This document shows, in pieces, positions 6,941 through 12,889 of a stretch of DNA of 12,889 nucleotides (positions are counted from its first letter, which is position 1; each line of letters begins with the position of its first letter). Source of the stretch: an uncultured Eubacteriales bacterium (GTDB lineage: Bacteria; Bacillota; Clostridia; UMGS1883). Made by a program: the position numbers and the translations under genes. Where the stretch lies: the NCBI GenBank assembly GCA_905195005.1, contig CAJJUC010000057.1, forward strand, positions 1-12,889, written 5' to 3'. Below the pieces are notes generated by a model that saw only the letters and a program-made list of their open reading frames with translations, had not been told where the DNA came from and made no database searches.

Positions 6941-8236
6941 ATGCTGCATAACAATCTCGGAATCAATGAAAACGGTCATCTCACCTTTGCAGGGCAGGAC
7001 TGCATCACCCTTGCCGAAAAGTACAAAACGCCGCTTTATCTTGTGGATGAAGACCGCGTAAGGCAGAATTGCCGTACCTATATCGATGCAATGAAAAAAC
7101 ATTTCGGCAGCAATTTCGCCGTTCTGTATGCAAGCAAGGCGCTGTCCTTCAAGGAAATTTACAGAATCTGCGCCGATGAAAATATGGCTGCGGACGTTGT
7201 GTCGCTCGGGGAGGTTATGACGGCTTATAAAGCGGGTTTCCCGATGGAGAGAGCGTATTTTCACGGAAACAATAAAACGGATGAGGAGATAAACGGAGCA
7301 ATGGATTGCGGCGTCGGCTTTTTTGTGGCGGACTGCGCGGAGGAGCTTGAGCGGATTGACCGCTTTGCCGCGGAAAGAAAAATCCGCCAGAAAATTATTC
7401 TGCGCATCACCCCCGGAATTGACACGCACACCTATGAAGCGGTGCGCACCGGTCAGGTTGATTCAAAGTTCGGCACTCCGATTGAAACGGGGCAGGCGAT
7501 TGAAATAACAAAATATGCGCTTTCCCTTGAAAATCTTGAGATTATCGGCTTTCACTGCCATGTCGGTTCACAGGTGTTTGATTCAAAATCATTCTGCGAC
7601 AGCGCTGATATCATGCTCAAATATATTGCCGATGTGCGCCGCACAACGGGGTACACGGCTTCGGCACTCAATCTCGGCGGAGGCTACGGCGTTCGTTATA
7701 CCGAGGATGATCCGCATATTGACATTGCAGAAAATATCGGACTTGTGGCGCAGCATATTAAAAACAGGTGCAAAGAATTTGACATTCCCGTGCCCTGCAT
7801 AATGCTTGAGCCGGGCAGAAGCATTGTTGCCGACGCAGGTATCACGCTTTATGAAGTCGGCAGCGTTAAAACAATAAAGGGATATAAAAGCTATGTTTCG
7901 GTTGACGGCGGCATGACCGACAACCCGCGCTATGCGCTTTACAAATCGCGCTACAGTGCGCTGATTGCAAACAAAGCAAACGAAAAAGCAGGTTTCAAGT
8001 GCACAATCGCCGGGAAATGCTGCGAAAGCGGCGATCTGATTGCGGAGGATATTATGCTGCAAAAGCCCGAGCGCGGAGATATTCTTGCGATCCTGGTAAC
8101 AGGTGCGTATAATTACTCGATGGCTTCGAACTATAACCGTGTTCCGCGTCCGCCGATTGTTATGCTTAAGGGCGGGGAAAGCCGCGTTGCCGTTCGGCGC
8201 GAAAGCTGTGATGACCTTATGCGCAACGATTTGTGA
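6941..8236 (+). CDS. lysA: Diaminopimelate decarboxylase
   Basis: LysA is a PLP enzyme that decarboxylates meso-diaminopimelate to L-lysine, the last step of lysine synthesis. The 431-residue product has YASKALSFKE (Lys66, the PLP Schiff-base lysine), HGNNKTDEE, GFHCHVGSQ, NLGGGYGVRY (the glycine-rich phosphate-binding loop), EPGRSIVADAG, the CCESGDLI active-site block and GAYNYSMASNYN near the C-terminus. Length is normal for the family. The frame is open upstream to 6809 but ATG 6941 follows AAGGAGG by 5 bases and gives the expected N-terminus MLHNNLGINENGHLTFAG. It is the first gene of a three-gene operon; the next gene starts 8 bases after its stop. A biosynthetic ornithine/arginine decarboxylase of the same fold is less likely given the DAPDC-type motifs. 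Confidence 0.95.
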   Translation: MLHNNLGINENGHLTFAGQDCITLAEKYKTPLYLVDEDRVRQNCRTYIDAMKKHFGSNFAVLYASKALSFKEIYRICADENMAADVVSLGEVMTAYKAGFPMERAYFHGNNKTDEEINGAMDCGVGFFVADCAEELERIDRFAAERKIRQKIILRITPGIDTHTYEAVRTGQVDSKFGTPIETGQAIEITKYALSLENLEIIGFHCHVGSQVFDSKSFCDSADIMLKYIADVRRTTGYTASALNLGGGYGVRYTEDDPHIDIAENIGLVAQHIKNRCKEFDIPVPCIMLEPGRSIVADAGITLYEVGSVKTIKGYKSYVSVDGGMTDNPRYALYKSRYSALIANKANEKAGFKCTIAGKCCESGDLIAEDIMLQKPERGDILAILVTGAYNYSMASNYNRVPRPPIVMLKGGESRVAVRRESCDDLMRNDL

Positions 8237-8244
8237 GGTGCGCC

Positions 8245-9069
8245 ATGCTGATTGATTTTCACACTCATATTTTCCCCGACGCGCTTGCCCACGGGGCAAT
8301 TCATTCACTTGAATCGGGGATTGAACGGGCACAGGGACATTCTGTGCTTAAACCGAAAACGAACGGCACAGTGCAGGAGCTTAAGGCTTCTATGAAGGAA
8401 AACGGCGTTGATATAAGCGTTGTTATGCCGATTGCAACAAAGCCCTCGCAGCACAAAACCATAAATGCATTTGCCAAGGAAATAACGTGCGATGAAATAA
8501 TTTCGTTCGGAAGCATTCATCCGCGCGCCGAGGATTGGAAATCCGTTCTTTCGGAGCTTGCGGAAAGCGGCTTCCGCGGAATAAAGCTGCACCCCGAATT
8601 TCAGTCGTTTTATATTGACGAGCCTGTTTCGGCGGAAATTGTGAATGCAGCGCGTTCACTCGGCATGCTTGTGACGTTTCACTGCGGCAGCGATCTCGGC
8701 TTCAAGCCGCCGTTCCATGCAACGCCGCAGCGCCTTTGCCGCCTGCTTGAAAAAACGGAGGGTGATAATATAATTGCCGCGCATCTCGGCGGCTTTGATA
8801 TGTGGGACGATGTTTCAAGGTATGTTGCAGGTTCGCCCGTGTATATGGATATTTCTATGACGCACGGCTACCTTGCACCCGAAAAATTTACGGATATTGC
8901 GCGCAGACACGGCGCAGACAAGCTGCTTTTCGGAAGCGACAGCCCATGGCAAAGCCCGTCGGGATCATTAAAAGTGCTTGAAGAATCAAACCTTTCGGAG
9001 GACGAAAAGGAAATGATAAAATATAAAAATGCGGAAAGGCTTTTGAAAAAATGCGTTTTGATAAGCTGA
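8245..9069 (+). CDS. Amidohydrolase_2 family metal-dependent hydrolase or decarboxylase
   Basis: This is a TIM-barrel enzyme of the amidohydrolase superfamily, amidohydrolase_2 branch; the substrate is unknown. The 274-residue product starts with IDFHTHIFPD (metal ligands His6 and His8), then GIKLHPEFQ (His116), VTFHCGSD (His146), IIAAHLGGFD (His180) and LLFGSDSPW (Asp232), which together give the expected H-x-H, H, H, D metal set. ATG 8245 is chosen over the in-frame GTG 8233 because GAGGTG (8235-8240) lies just upstream and the family begins with MLIDFHTH. It follows lysA by 8 bases and overlaps the next gene by 19, so it is part of the lysA operon. Related proteins are often found as uncharacterised hydrolases in Clostridia; a link to lysine or peptidoglycan metabolism is only suggested by position. 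Confidence 0.88.
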   Translation: MLIDFHTHIFPDALAHGAIHSLESGIERAQGHSVLKPKTNGTVQELKASMKENGVDISVVMPIATKPSQHKTINAFAKEITCDEIISFGSIHPRAEDWKSVLSELAESGFRGIKLHPEFQSFYIDEPVSAEIVNAARSLGMLVTFHCGSDLGFKPPFHATPQRLCRLLEKTEGDNIIAAHLGGFDMWDDVSRYVAGSPVYMDISMTHGYLAPEKFTDIARRHGADKLLFGSDSPWQSPSGSLKVLEESNLSEDEKEMIKYKNAERLLKKCVLIS

Positions 9070-9746
9070 TAGCGGACAGCGCCTCGCTGACGAGGAACGA
9101 GGCGCGGAAGATAATCAAATCGGGAGCGGCAGCGGCAGACGGGGTTACAGTCAGGGATATTGCAAAAAATATTGACCCGAATGCGGCGCTCACCGTAAAC
9201 GGACAAGCCGTTTTTTACAGGAGGTTTGTTTATATAATGCTGAACAAGCCGCAGGGTGTGATAAGCGCAACGGAGGACAGGCACAAAAAAACCGTGCTCG
9301 ACCTCATCGGAGACGGATATAAGCGCTTTGACCTTTCTCCCGTGGGAAGGCTCGATATTGACACGGAGGGCTTTCTGCTGCTCACAAATGACGGCGCGCT
9401 TGCTCATGAGCTTTTGTCACCGTCGAAAAAGGTCGGCAAAACATATTTTGTCCGATTGGAAAAACCGCTTTCGGAGACTGCGGCAGCGGCTCTCGAAAAC
9501 GGTGTTGATATCGGGGAATGCGTCACAAAGCCGGCACGGGTGCGCCGCATTTGTGAAAACGAGATTGAGCTTACAATCACGGAGGGAAAGTTTCATCAGA
9601 TAAAGCGCATGGCGGAGCGCGTCGGCAACCGCGTTGCGTATCTCAAACGGCTTGCCTACGGAAAGCTTTTTCTTGACGAATCGCTTCCGTGCGGCGGCTT
9701 TCGCGAACTGACGGAGAATGAACTTGAATTATTATATAACAAATGA
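9051..9746 (+). CDS. RsuA/RluB/RluE/RluF-family rRNA pseudouridine synthase
   Basis: This enzyme converts a specific uridine in rRNA to pseudouridine. The 231-residue product has an N-terminal S4 RNA-binding domain (MRFDKLIADSASLTRNEARK to about residue 55), then the catalytic domain: YIMLNKPQGVISA, SPVGRLDIDTEGFLLLTNDG with the catalytic Asp102, KTYFVRLEKPL, and LTITEGKFHQIKRMAERVGN. By length and the absence of a C-terminal extension it resembles 16S rRNA RsuA (position 516) types, but RluB-like specificity cannot be excluded from motifs. The start ATG 9051 overlaps the amidohydrolase gene by 19 bases, with GGAAAGG upstream. The last three codons and the stop lie in the left arm of a 50-base palindrome. 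Confidence 0.9.
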   Translation: MRFDKLIADSASLTRNEARKIIKSGAAAADGVTVRDIAKNIDPNAALTVNGQAVFYRRFVYIMLNKPQGVISATEDRHKKTVLDLIGDGYKRFDLSPVGRLDIDTEGFLLLTNDGALAHELLSPSKKVGKTYFVRLEKPLSETAAAALENGVDIGECVTKPARVRRICENEIELTITEGKFHQIKRMAERVGNRVAYLKRLAYGKLFLDESLPCGGFRELTENELELLYNK

Positions 9747-9783
9747 ACCGTGCGGAAATTTCCGCACGGTTCATTTGTTATAT
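9734..9783. terminator. Bidirectional terminator: perfect 50-base palindrome between convergent operons
   Basis: Every base of 9734-9758 is complementary to 9783-9759, with the centre at AAA|TTT. The inner part is GC-rich (GAACCGTGCGG and complement), and the outer arms are AT-rich, supplying a U-rich 3' flank in both directions (ATTTGTTATAT). The stop codon of the pseudouridine synthase gene (9744-9746) is in the left arm and that of lrgB (9780-9778) in the right arm, so one structure ends both operons. Confidence 0.8.
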
Positions 9784-10470
9784 CAGATTGACAAAGACCG
9801 AAGCCGCCGCAACGGTGATAAGCCCGGCAACGGCTGTTGCCAGTCCGCTGATTGCACCCTCGGTTTTGCCGATTTCAAGCGCTTTTGCCGTTCCGCAGGC
9901 GTGGCAGCTTGTTCCGATGGCAACGCCCTTTGCAACAGGGTTTGTTATTTTAAACAGTGCGCAGATTCTTTCGCACACCATATTTCCGAAAATGCCCGTT
10001 ATAATAATCGAAATGGTGGTAATTGCCGCAATTCCTCCGATTTCCTCGGAAATTCCGATTCCGATTGCCGTTGTCACCGATTTCGGAAGAAGCGAAGCAT
10101 ACATTTCGCGGCTAAGCCCGAATATAAGCGTGACGGCAAGCACAAACAAGCCGCTTGTTATAACTCCGGCAATTATGCCTGCGGCAATTGCGGCGGCGTT
10201 TTGCTTCAAGTCGTTTATCCGTTCGTAAAGCGGCACGGCAAGGCACACCGTTGCAGGAGTGAGCAGATAACTGACAATATCCGCTCCGTCACAATATTCG
10301 CCGTAATCAATTTTAAAAAGCACAAGCGCCGCGCTGACAATCGCAATCGATGTTACAAGCGGATTCAGCCAGCGGAATCCGCGCCGCCTTTGCAGCCAAA
10401 CTCCGATGAAATATGCCGCAATTGTGAACGCTGCGCCGAAAAAAACGGAGCTGCAAATCATGTCCTTCAT
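9778..10470 (-). CDS. lrgB: LrgB/CidB/PftB-family membrane protein
   Basis: LrgB proteins act with LrgA as a membrane pair. They were first described as modulators of murein hydrolase activity and programmed death in Staphylococcus; the Bacillus homologues PftAB take up pyruvate. The 230-residue product is almost wholly hydrophobic, with about six to seven spans, and has the family blocks LVTSIAIVSAALV, LLTPATVCLAVPLYE, LLPKSVTTAIGIGISEEIGG and VAIGTSCHACGTAKALE. Start ATG 10470 follows AAGGAGG by seven bases; this site overlaps the last codons of lrgA, whose stop is 2 bases upstream. The open frame above 10470 is only lrgA antisense-free run-through without hydrophobic character. No LytSR-type regulator is present in the window. 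Confidence 0.93.
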   Translation of the reverse strand: MKDMICSSVFFGAAFTIAAYFIGVWLQRRRGFRWLNPLVTSIAIVSAALVLFKIDYGEYCDGADIVSYLLTPATVCLAVPLYERINDLKQNAAAIAAGIIAGVITSGLFVLAVTLIFGLSREMYASLLPKSVTTAIGIGISEEIGGIAAITTISIIITGIFGNMVCERICALFKITNPVAKGVAIGTSCHACGTAKALEIGKTEGAISGLATAVAGLITVAAASVFVNLI

Positions 10471-10472
10471 AG

Positions 10473-10844
10473 CTATGCCTCCTTGCTGCGCGCTTTTGCC
10501 GCGCAGATAACGCCCTGCGTCACAAGTCCCGAAACCGCCATCACAACAACCGTGCCGACCGTCATTATAACAATCATCGGAGCAAATATGGGAAGGATTG
10601 TTCCCCACATGGTAATCACCCCTGCGCCTGCCGGAACGAACATCACGGGCATTGATTCAAGCAGAAACGAGCTTGTTTCGGAAATCCTTTCAGGCGTTAC
10701 AACTCCCGAAAACAGCAGCCCGAGCATGAGCATCAGCCCGTAAATGCTTGCCGGAACGGGCAGCGGCAGAACTACATGCAGCACCTCGCCGGCAAAGGAA
10801 ACGGATATTATTATAAGAAACTGATTTAAAAATTTCAAATTCAT
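10473..10844 (-). CDS. lrgA: LrgA/CidA/PftA-family holin-like membrane protein
   Basis: LrgA is the small partner of LrgB in a membrane complex linked to cell lysis control or pyruvate transport. The 123-residue product has about four hydrophobic spans and family blocks FAGEVLHVVLPLPVPASIYG, LLFSGVV, LLESMPVMFVPAGAGV. The upstream in-frame ATG at 10868 lies between the -35 and -10 elements of the promoter and cannot be used. Two starts remain: ATG 10844, with AGGTG directly against it, and TTG 10838, with AGGTGAT at spacing of 4 and giving MKFLNQFL, which matches the usual family N-terminus. I report the ATG but the TTG may be right. The leader is only about 6 to 12 bases long. Confidence 0.9.
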   Translation of the reverse strand: MNLKFLNQFLIIISVSFAGEVLHVVLPLPVPASIYGLMLMLGLLFSGVVTPERISETSSFLLESMPVMFVPAGAGVITMWGTILPIFAPMIVIMTVGTVVVMAVSGLVTQGVICAAKARSKEA

Positions 10845-10856
10845 CACCTGATAGGC

Positions 10857-10885
10857 ATAATAGCACATTTTTCGGGGAAATTCAA
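10857..10885 (-). promoter_or_regulatory. Promoter of lrgAB
   Basis: TTGAAT (10885-10880), a 17-base spacer, TATTAT (10862-10857) with TGC directly before it, so an extended -10. Initiation is expected near 10850. The region between lrgA and htrA (10845-11040, 196 bases) is otherwise AT-rich non-coding sequence. Confidence 0.65.
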
Positions 10886-11004
10886 CCTCTTTCTTATCTT
10901 TGCGCGACCGTAAAACAGTTAAAATATGCTGTTTGCGTTCATCAAACTCCGCAATGTTTATAAATTGTTAATAATTTGATTATTTTTTGTCCTAAAATAT
11001 ATTG

Positions 11005-11035
11005 TATTATAGAGTTAACAAAAGCAAGGAGGAAG
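11005..11035 (+). promoter_or_regulatory. Likely -10 element and ribosome site of htrA
   Basis: TATTAT at 11005-11010 is a plausible -10, giving a leader of about 24 bases with AAGGAGGAAG (11026-11035) before ATG 11041. No good -35 is found at 16-18 bases. TTGATT (10976-10981) paired with TATATT (10998-11003) at 16 bases is an alternative. A near-palindrome AAATTGTTAATAATTT (10962-10977) lies just upstream and might be a regulator site. The AT-richness makes all of this uncertain. Confidence 0.35.
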
Positions 11036-11040
11036 AAGCT

Positions 11041-12690
11041 ATGAACACGGAATTTGAAAACAACAACGGTTCTGAACGGGAAAATGACGAAAGAATCGAT
11101 GAAATAGAAAACGGCGGCGGTGTAAGTGAATTTTCCCATGAGGACAGTGCGGCAGAAGCAGAACGTACGGTGGGCGCAGGCGAGCGGCAAGCGGAGGAAA
11201 GCGTTCCGCACAGCGCAAATCCGACGGCGGAGGATCTTCGGGAGCGCATGAATGCGGGCTTTGCAGCGGAGCACGAACAGGAAAAGGAAGAAGCGCACAA
11301 AAATTCCGGCTTCACGGTGACGCAGCGCGTTTCGGCAAAATCGAAACGCCGCTTTCCGCGCATTATCGCGCTGGCACTTGTCGGCGGCATTGTGGCAGGC
11401 TCGGCATTCGGCTTTGCAAACAGCCTTTCAACAAAGCTGGTTTTGTCGAAGGTGTCGATCGGAACAACAGACGTTGCGCTTAAAAAGGGCAGCGGAAAAA
11501 CGAATACCGAGGGCAGCGTTTCGGAAATAGTTTCAGCCTGTATGCCTTCAATCGTTGCAATAACGAACAGAAGCGTTTCCGATGTTATGACATTCTTCGG
11601 AACATATTCGCAGGAAAGCACAAGCACCGGCAGCGGTATTGTTATCGGAAAGAATGACAGCGAGCTGCTTATCGTCACAAACTATCACGTTGTGGCAAAT
11701 TCAAAGGCGCTTTCGGTAATCTTCAGCTCTGTTGAAAGCAAGCTTGAATCGCAGAATGCGCAAAGTGACCTCAGAGGCGAGCTTGCAGGTGACAGCTCCG
11801 AGCTTGACGCGAACGCGTCAATTCCGTCCGCAACGGTAAAGGGATATAACTCGGACAAGGATCTTGCGGTTATCGCAGTTGCTCTTAAGGATATTCCCGA
11901 GGATGTTCTCTCCGAGGTTAAGGTTGCAACAATCGGGGATTCTTCCAAGCTTAAAGCGGGCGACCAGGTCATCGCAATCGGCAATGCGCTCGGCTACGGG
12001 CAGTCAACGACTGTCGGATATATCAGCGCGACAAACAGGAAAATATCCATGGAAAGCACAGACGGAAGCAAGTCCGGCAATGTTACAAATTCGTTTATTC
12101 AGACGGACGCGGCAATTAACCCCGGCAACAGCGGCGGCGCACTTCTGAACATGTCGGGCGAGGTAATCGGAATCAATTCAGTTAAAATTGCGGCAAACGG
12201 AGTTGAGGGCATGGGATATGCAATCCCGATAAGCGACGTCGGAAATATTATAGACGAGCTTATGGTGAAGAAAACAAGAAGCGTTGTTGACGAGAAAAAG
12301 CAGGGCTTCCTCGGAATAACGGGCGCAACAGTTTCATCTTCGGCTTCGCAGGCGTACGGTATCCCGACGGGTGTTTTCGTAAACTCCGTCACAAAGGGGC
12401 TTGCAGCTGAAAAAGCCGGTATTCAAAAGGGCTATGTCATCACAGCTTTTGACGGATATTCCATGAGTTCTATCGAACAGCTTCAGGATAGACTCACGTA
12501 TTACAAATCAGGTGAAAAGGTTAAGGTAACGGTTCAGATCCCGAGCGGCAGCGAATATAAGGAAAAGAAAATTGAGGTCACGCTCAGCAATCGCTCGAAA
12601 TCAATCGATAAAGTCGGTCAGGACGAGAATACGCGAGTCAATCCCGGATTTTGTGTAAACTCTTTACTAAACCTCCAAAATGATGTATGA
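11041..12690 (+). CDS. htrA: HtrA/DegP-type membrane-anchored serine protease, C-terminus altered by IS insertion
   Basis: HtrA proteases degrade or refold damaged proteins at the outer face of the membrane. The 549-residue product has a 106-residue acidic, low-complexity cytoplasmic N-terminus, a basic stretch (KSKRRFPR), one membrane span (about 107-130), a trypsin-like domain with triad His216 (TNYHVV), Asp274 (DKDLAVI) and Ser364 (NPGNSGGALL), and one PDZ domain (about 420-515; GFLGITGA, GLAAEKAGIQKGYVITAFDG). ATG 11041 follows AAGGAGG and gives the expected N-terminus; the upstream open codons lie in the promoter. Host sequence appears to end at about 12634 (after QDENT); the last 18 codons and the stop come from the insertion sequence. 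The catalytic and PDZ domains are complete, so activity is probably kept. Confidence 0.93.
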   Translation: MNTEFENNNGSERENDERIDEIENGGGVSEFSHEDSAAEAERTVGAGERQAEESVPHSANPTAEDLRERMNAGFAAEHEQEKEEAHKNSGFTVTQRVSAKSKRRFPRIIALALVGGIVAGSAFGFANSLSTKLVLSKVSIGTTDVALKKGSGKTNTEGSVSEIVSACMPSIVAITNRSVSDVMTFFGTYSQESTSTGSGIVIGKNDSELLIVTNYHVVANSKALSVIFSSVESKLESQNAQSDLRGELAGDSSELDANASIPSATVKGYNSDKDLAVIAVALKDIPEDVLSEVKVATIGDSSKLKAGDQVIAIGNALGYGQSTTVGYISATNRKISMESTDGSKSGNVTNSFIQTDAAINPGNSGGALLNMSGEVIGINSVKIAANGVEGMGYAIPISDVGNIIDELMVKKTRSVVDEKKQGFLGITGATVSSSASQAYGIPTGVFVNSVTKGLAAEKAGIQKGYVITAFDGYSMSSIEQLQDRLTYYKSGEKVKVTVQIPSGSEYKEKKIEVTLSNRSKSIDKVGQDENTRVNPGFCVNSLLNLQNDV

Positions 12691-12713
12691 TAAAAATATC
12701 GTTTTGGAGGTTT
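12663..12713 (+). promoter_or_regulatory. Transposase promoter and overlapping RBS-hiding inverted repeat
   Basis: TTTACT (12663-12668), 17 bases, TATGAT (12686-12691) form a plausible promoter with initiation near A12698. AAACCTCCAAAA (12669-12680) is perfectly complementary to TTTTGGAGGTTT (12702-12713), which contains the transposase ribosome site GGAGG (12706-12710). Five more inner pairs (three standard, two G-U) extend the stem to 12685/12697. The left arm lies upstream of the initiation point, so only RNA entering from outside the element can form the stem. Confidence 0.6.
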
Positions 12714-12718
12714 TAATT

Positions 12719-12889
12719 ATGCCAAGGTACAAATTAAGTCCCGCGGAACGGGCGCTAGAACAAGAACGCAAGGAGAATTTGCGCAATATTATGAAAGAAC
12801 TCGATGTAAAGAATTTTGATGACCTGAAAGATGTGTTTAAGATGATGGTCGGAGAAATGCTTGAAAACGGTCTTGACGGAGAGCTTGAC
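12719..12889 (+). CDS. IS256-family (mutator-type) DDE transposase, N-terminal fragment
   Basis: The first 57 residues of a transposase are visible, starting at ATG 12719 with GGAGG eight bases upstream; the gene continues past the window. The sequence shows a basic start (MPRYKLSPAERALEQERKEN), then LDVKNFDDLKDVFKMMVGEM and LENGLDGELD, which matches the N-terminal helical region of IS256/mutator transposases that precedes the LGY motif. The DDE catalytic residues lie beyond the window. No host codon bias conclusion is possible from this length. The neighbouring htrA frame ends 28 bases before the start codon, on the same strand, so read-through transcription into this gene is expected. Confidence 0.82.
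   Translation, partial: MPRYKLSPAERALEQERKENLRNIMKELDVKNFDDLKDVFKMMVGEMLENGLDGELD

Larger units (their letters stand above)
12635..12889 (+). mobile_element. IS256-family insertion sequence, left part, running off the window
   Basis: The left end is placed at about 12635 because GAGTCAATCCCGGATTTTGTG there lines up with the IS256-type terminal repeat: a G-A start, TCC around position 8-10, and TTGTGTAAA starting at base 17. The transposase frame begins 84 bases inside. The right end, right terminal repeat and target duplication are outside the window; the bases just left of the end (GAATACGC, 12627-12634) are what an 8-base duplication should repeat on the far side. Confidence 0.75.

Noticed and set aside
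9718..10743. A 341-codon plus-strand open frame opposite lrgAB
   Set aside because: Its product is rich in Cys, Asn, Arg and His with no recognisable domain, it lies antisense to two clear membrane-protein genes, and it has no ribosome site; it is a shadow of their codon use.
1..12889. CRISPR array, tRNA or rRNA genes, phage or defence island
   Set aside because: No spaced repeats, no tRNA cloverleaf, and no matching protein families were seen on either strand.

Overview
The window looks like a chromosomal segment of an uncultured member of the Bacillota, probably class Clostridia. The grounds are the folate-dependent TrmFO enzyme, strong AGGAGG-type ribosome binding sites, sigma-A-like promoters, the metK-recD2-comFC gene order, an LrgAB pair, and medium GC content. 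Most of it is core housekeeping sequence in good condition. The accessory part is at the right edge, where an IS256-family element has entered the 3' end of a serine protease gene. I found no CRISPR array, rRNA, tRNA or clear defence system, and nothing that amounts to a new multi-gene system. The notable points are small regulatory architectures and broken reading frames.

Layout. Bases 1-1102 (+) hold the 3' part of trmFO with a reading-frame break near 222-239 and a GC-rich first 400 bases. It converges, with a 7-base overlap, on a minus-strand cluster that reads from about 6780 down to 1096: a frame-broken small multidrug export-family membrane protein, metK, an unlabelled 59-residue membrane peptide, recD2, comFC and a short queG. 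These genes are tightly packed and mostly overlapping. The terminator of each convergent partner appears to lie inside the coding sequence of the other (1021-1057 and 1136-1161).

Bases 6743-6940 are a divergent promoter region. To the right, on the plus strand, lysA (diaminopimelate decarboxylase), an amidohydrolase_2 family enzyme and an RsuA/RluB-type pseudouridine synthase form an operon (6941-9746). It ends at a perfect 50-base palindrome (9734-9783) that contains the stop codons of both this operon and the converging lrgAB operon (10844-9778, minus).

Bases 10845-11040 are a second divergent promoter region. It drives lrgAB to the left and an HtrA/DegP-type membrane-anchored serine protease (11041-12690) to the right. 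The last 18 codons of the protease come from the left end of an IS256-family insertion sequence, whose transposase starts at 12719 and runs off the window. The left end of that element holds a promoter and a long inverted repeat arranged so that read-through RNA, but not the element's own transcript, would hide the transposase ribosome binding site.
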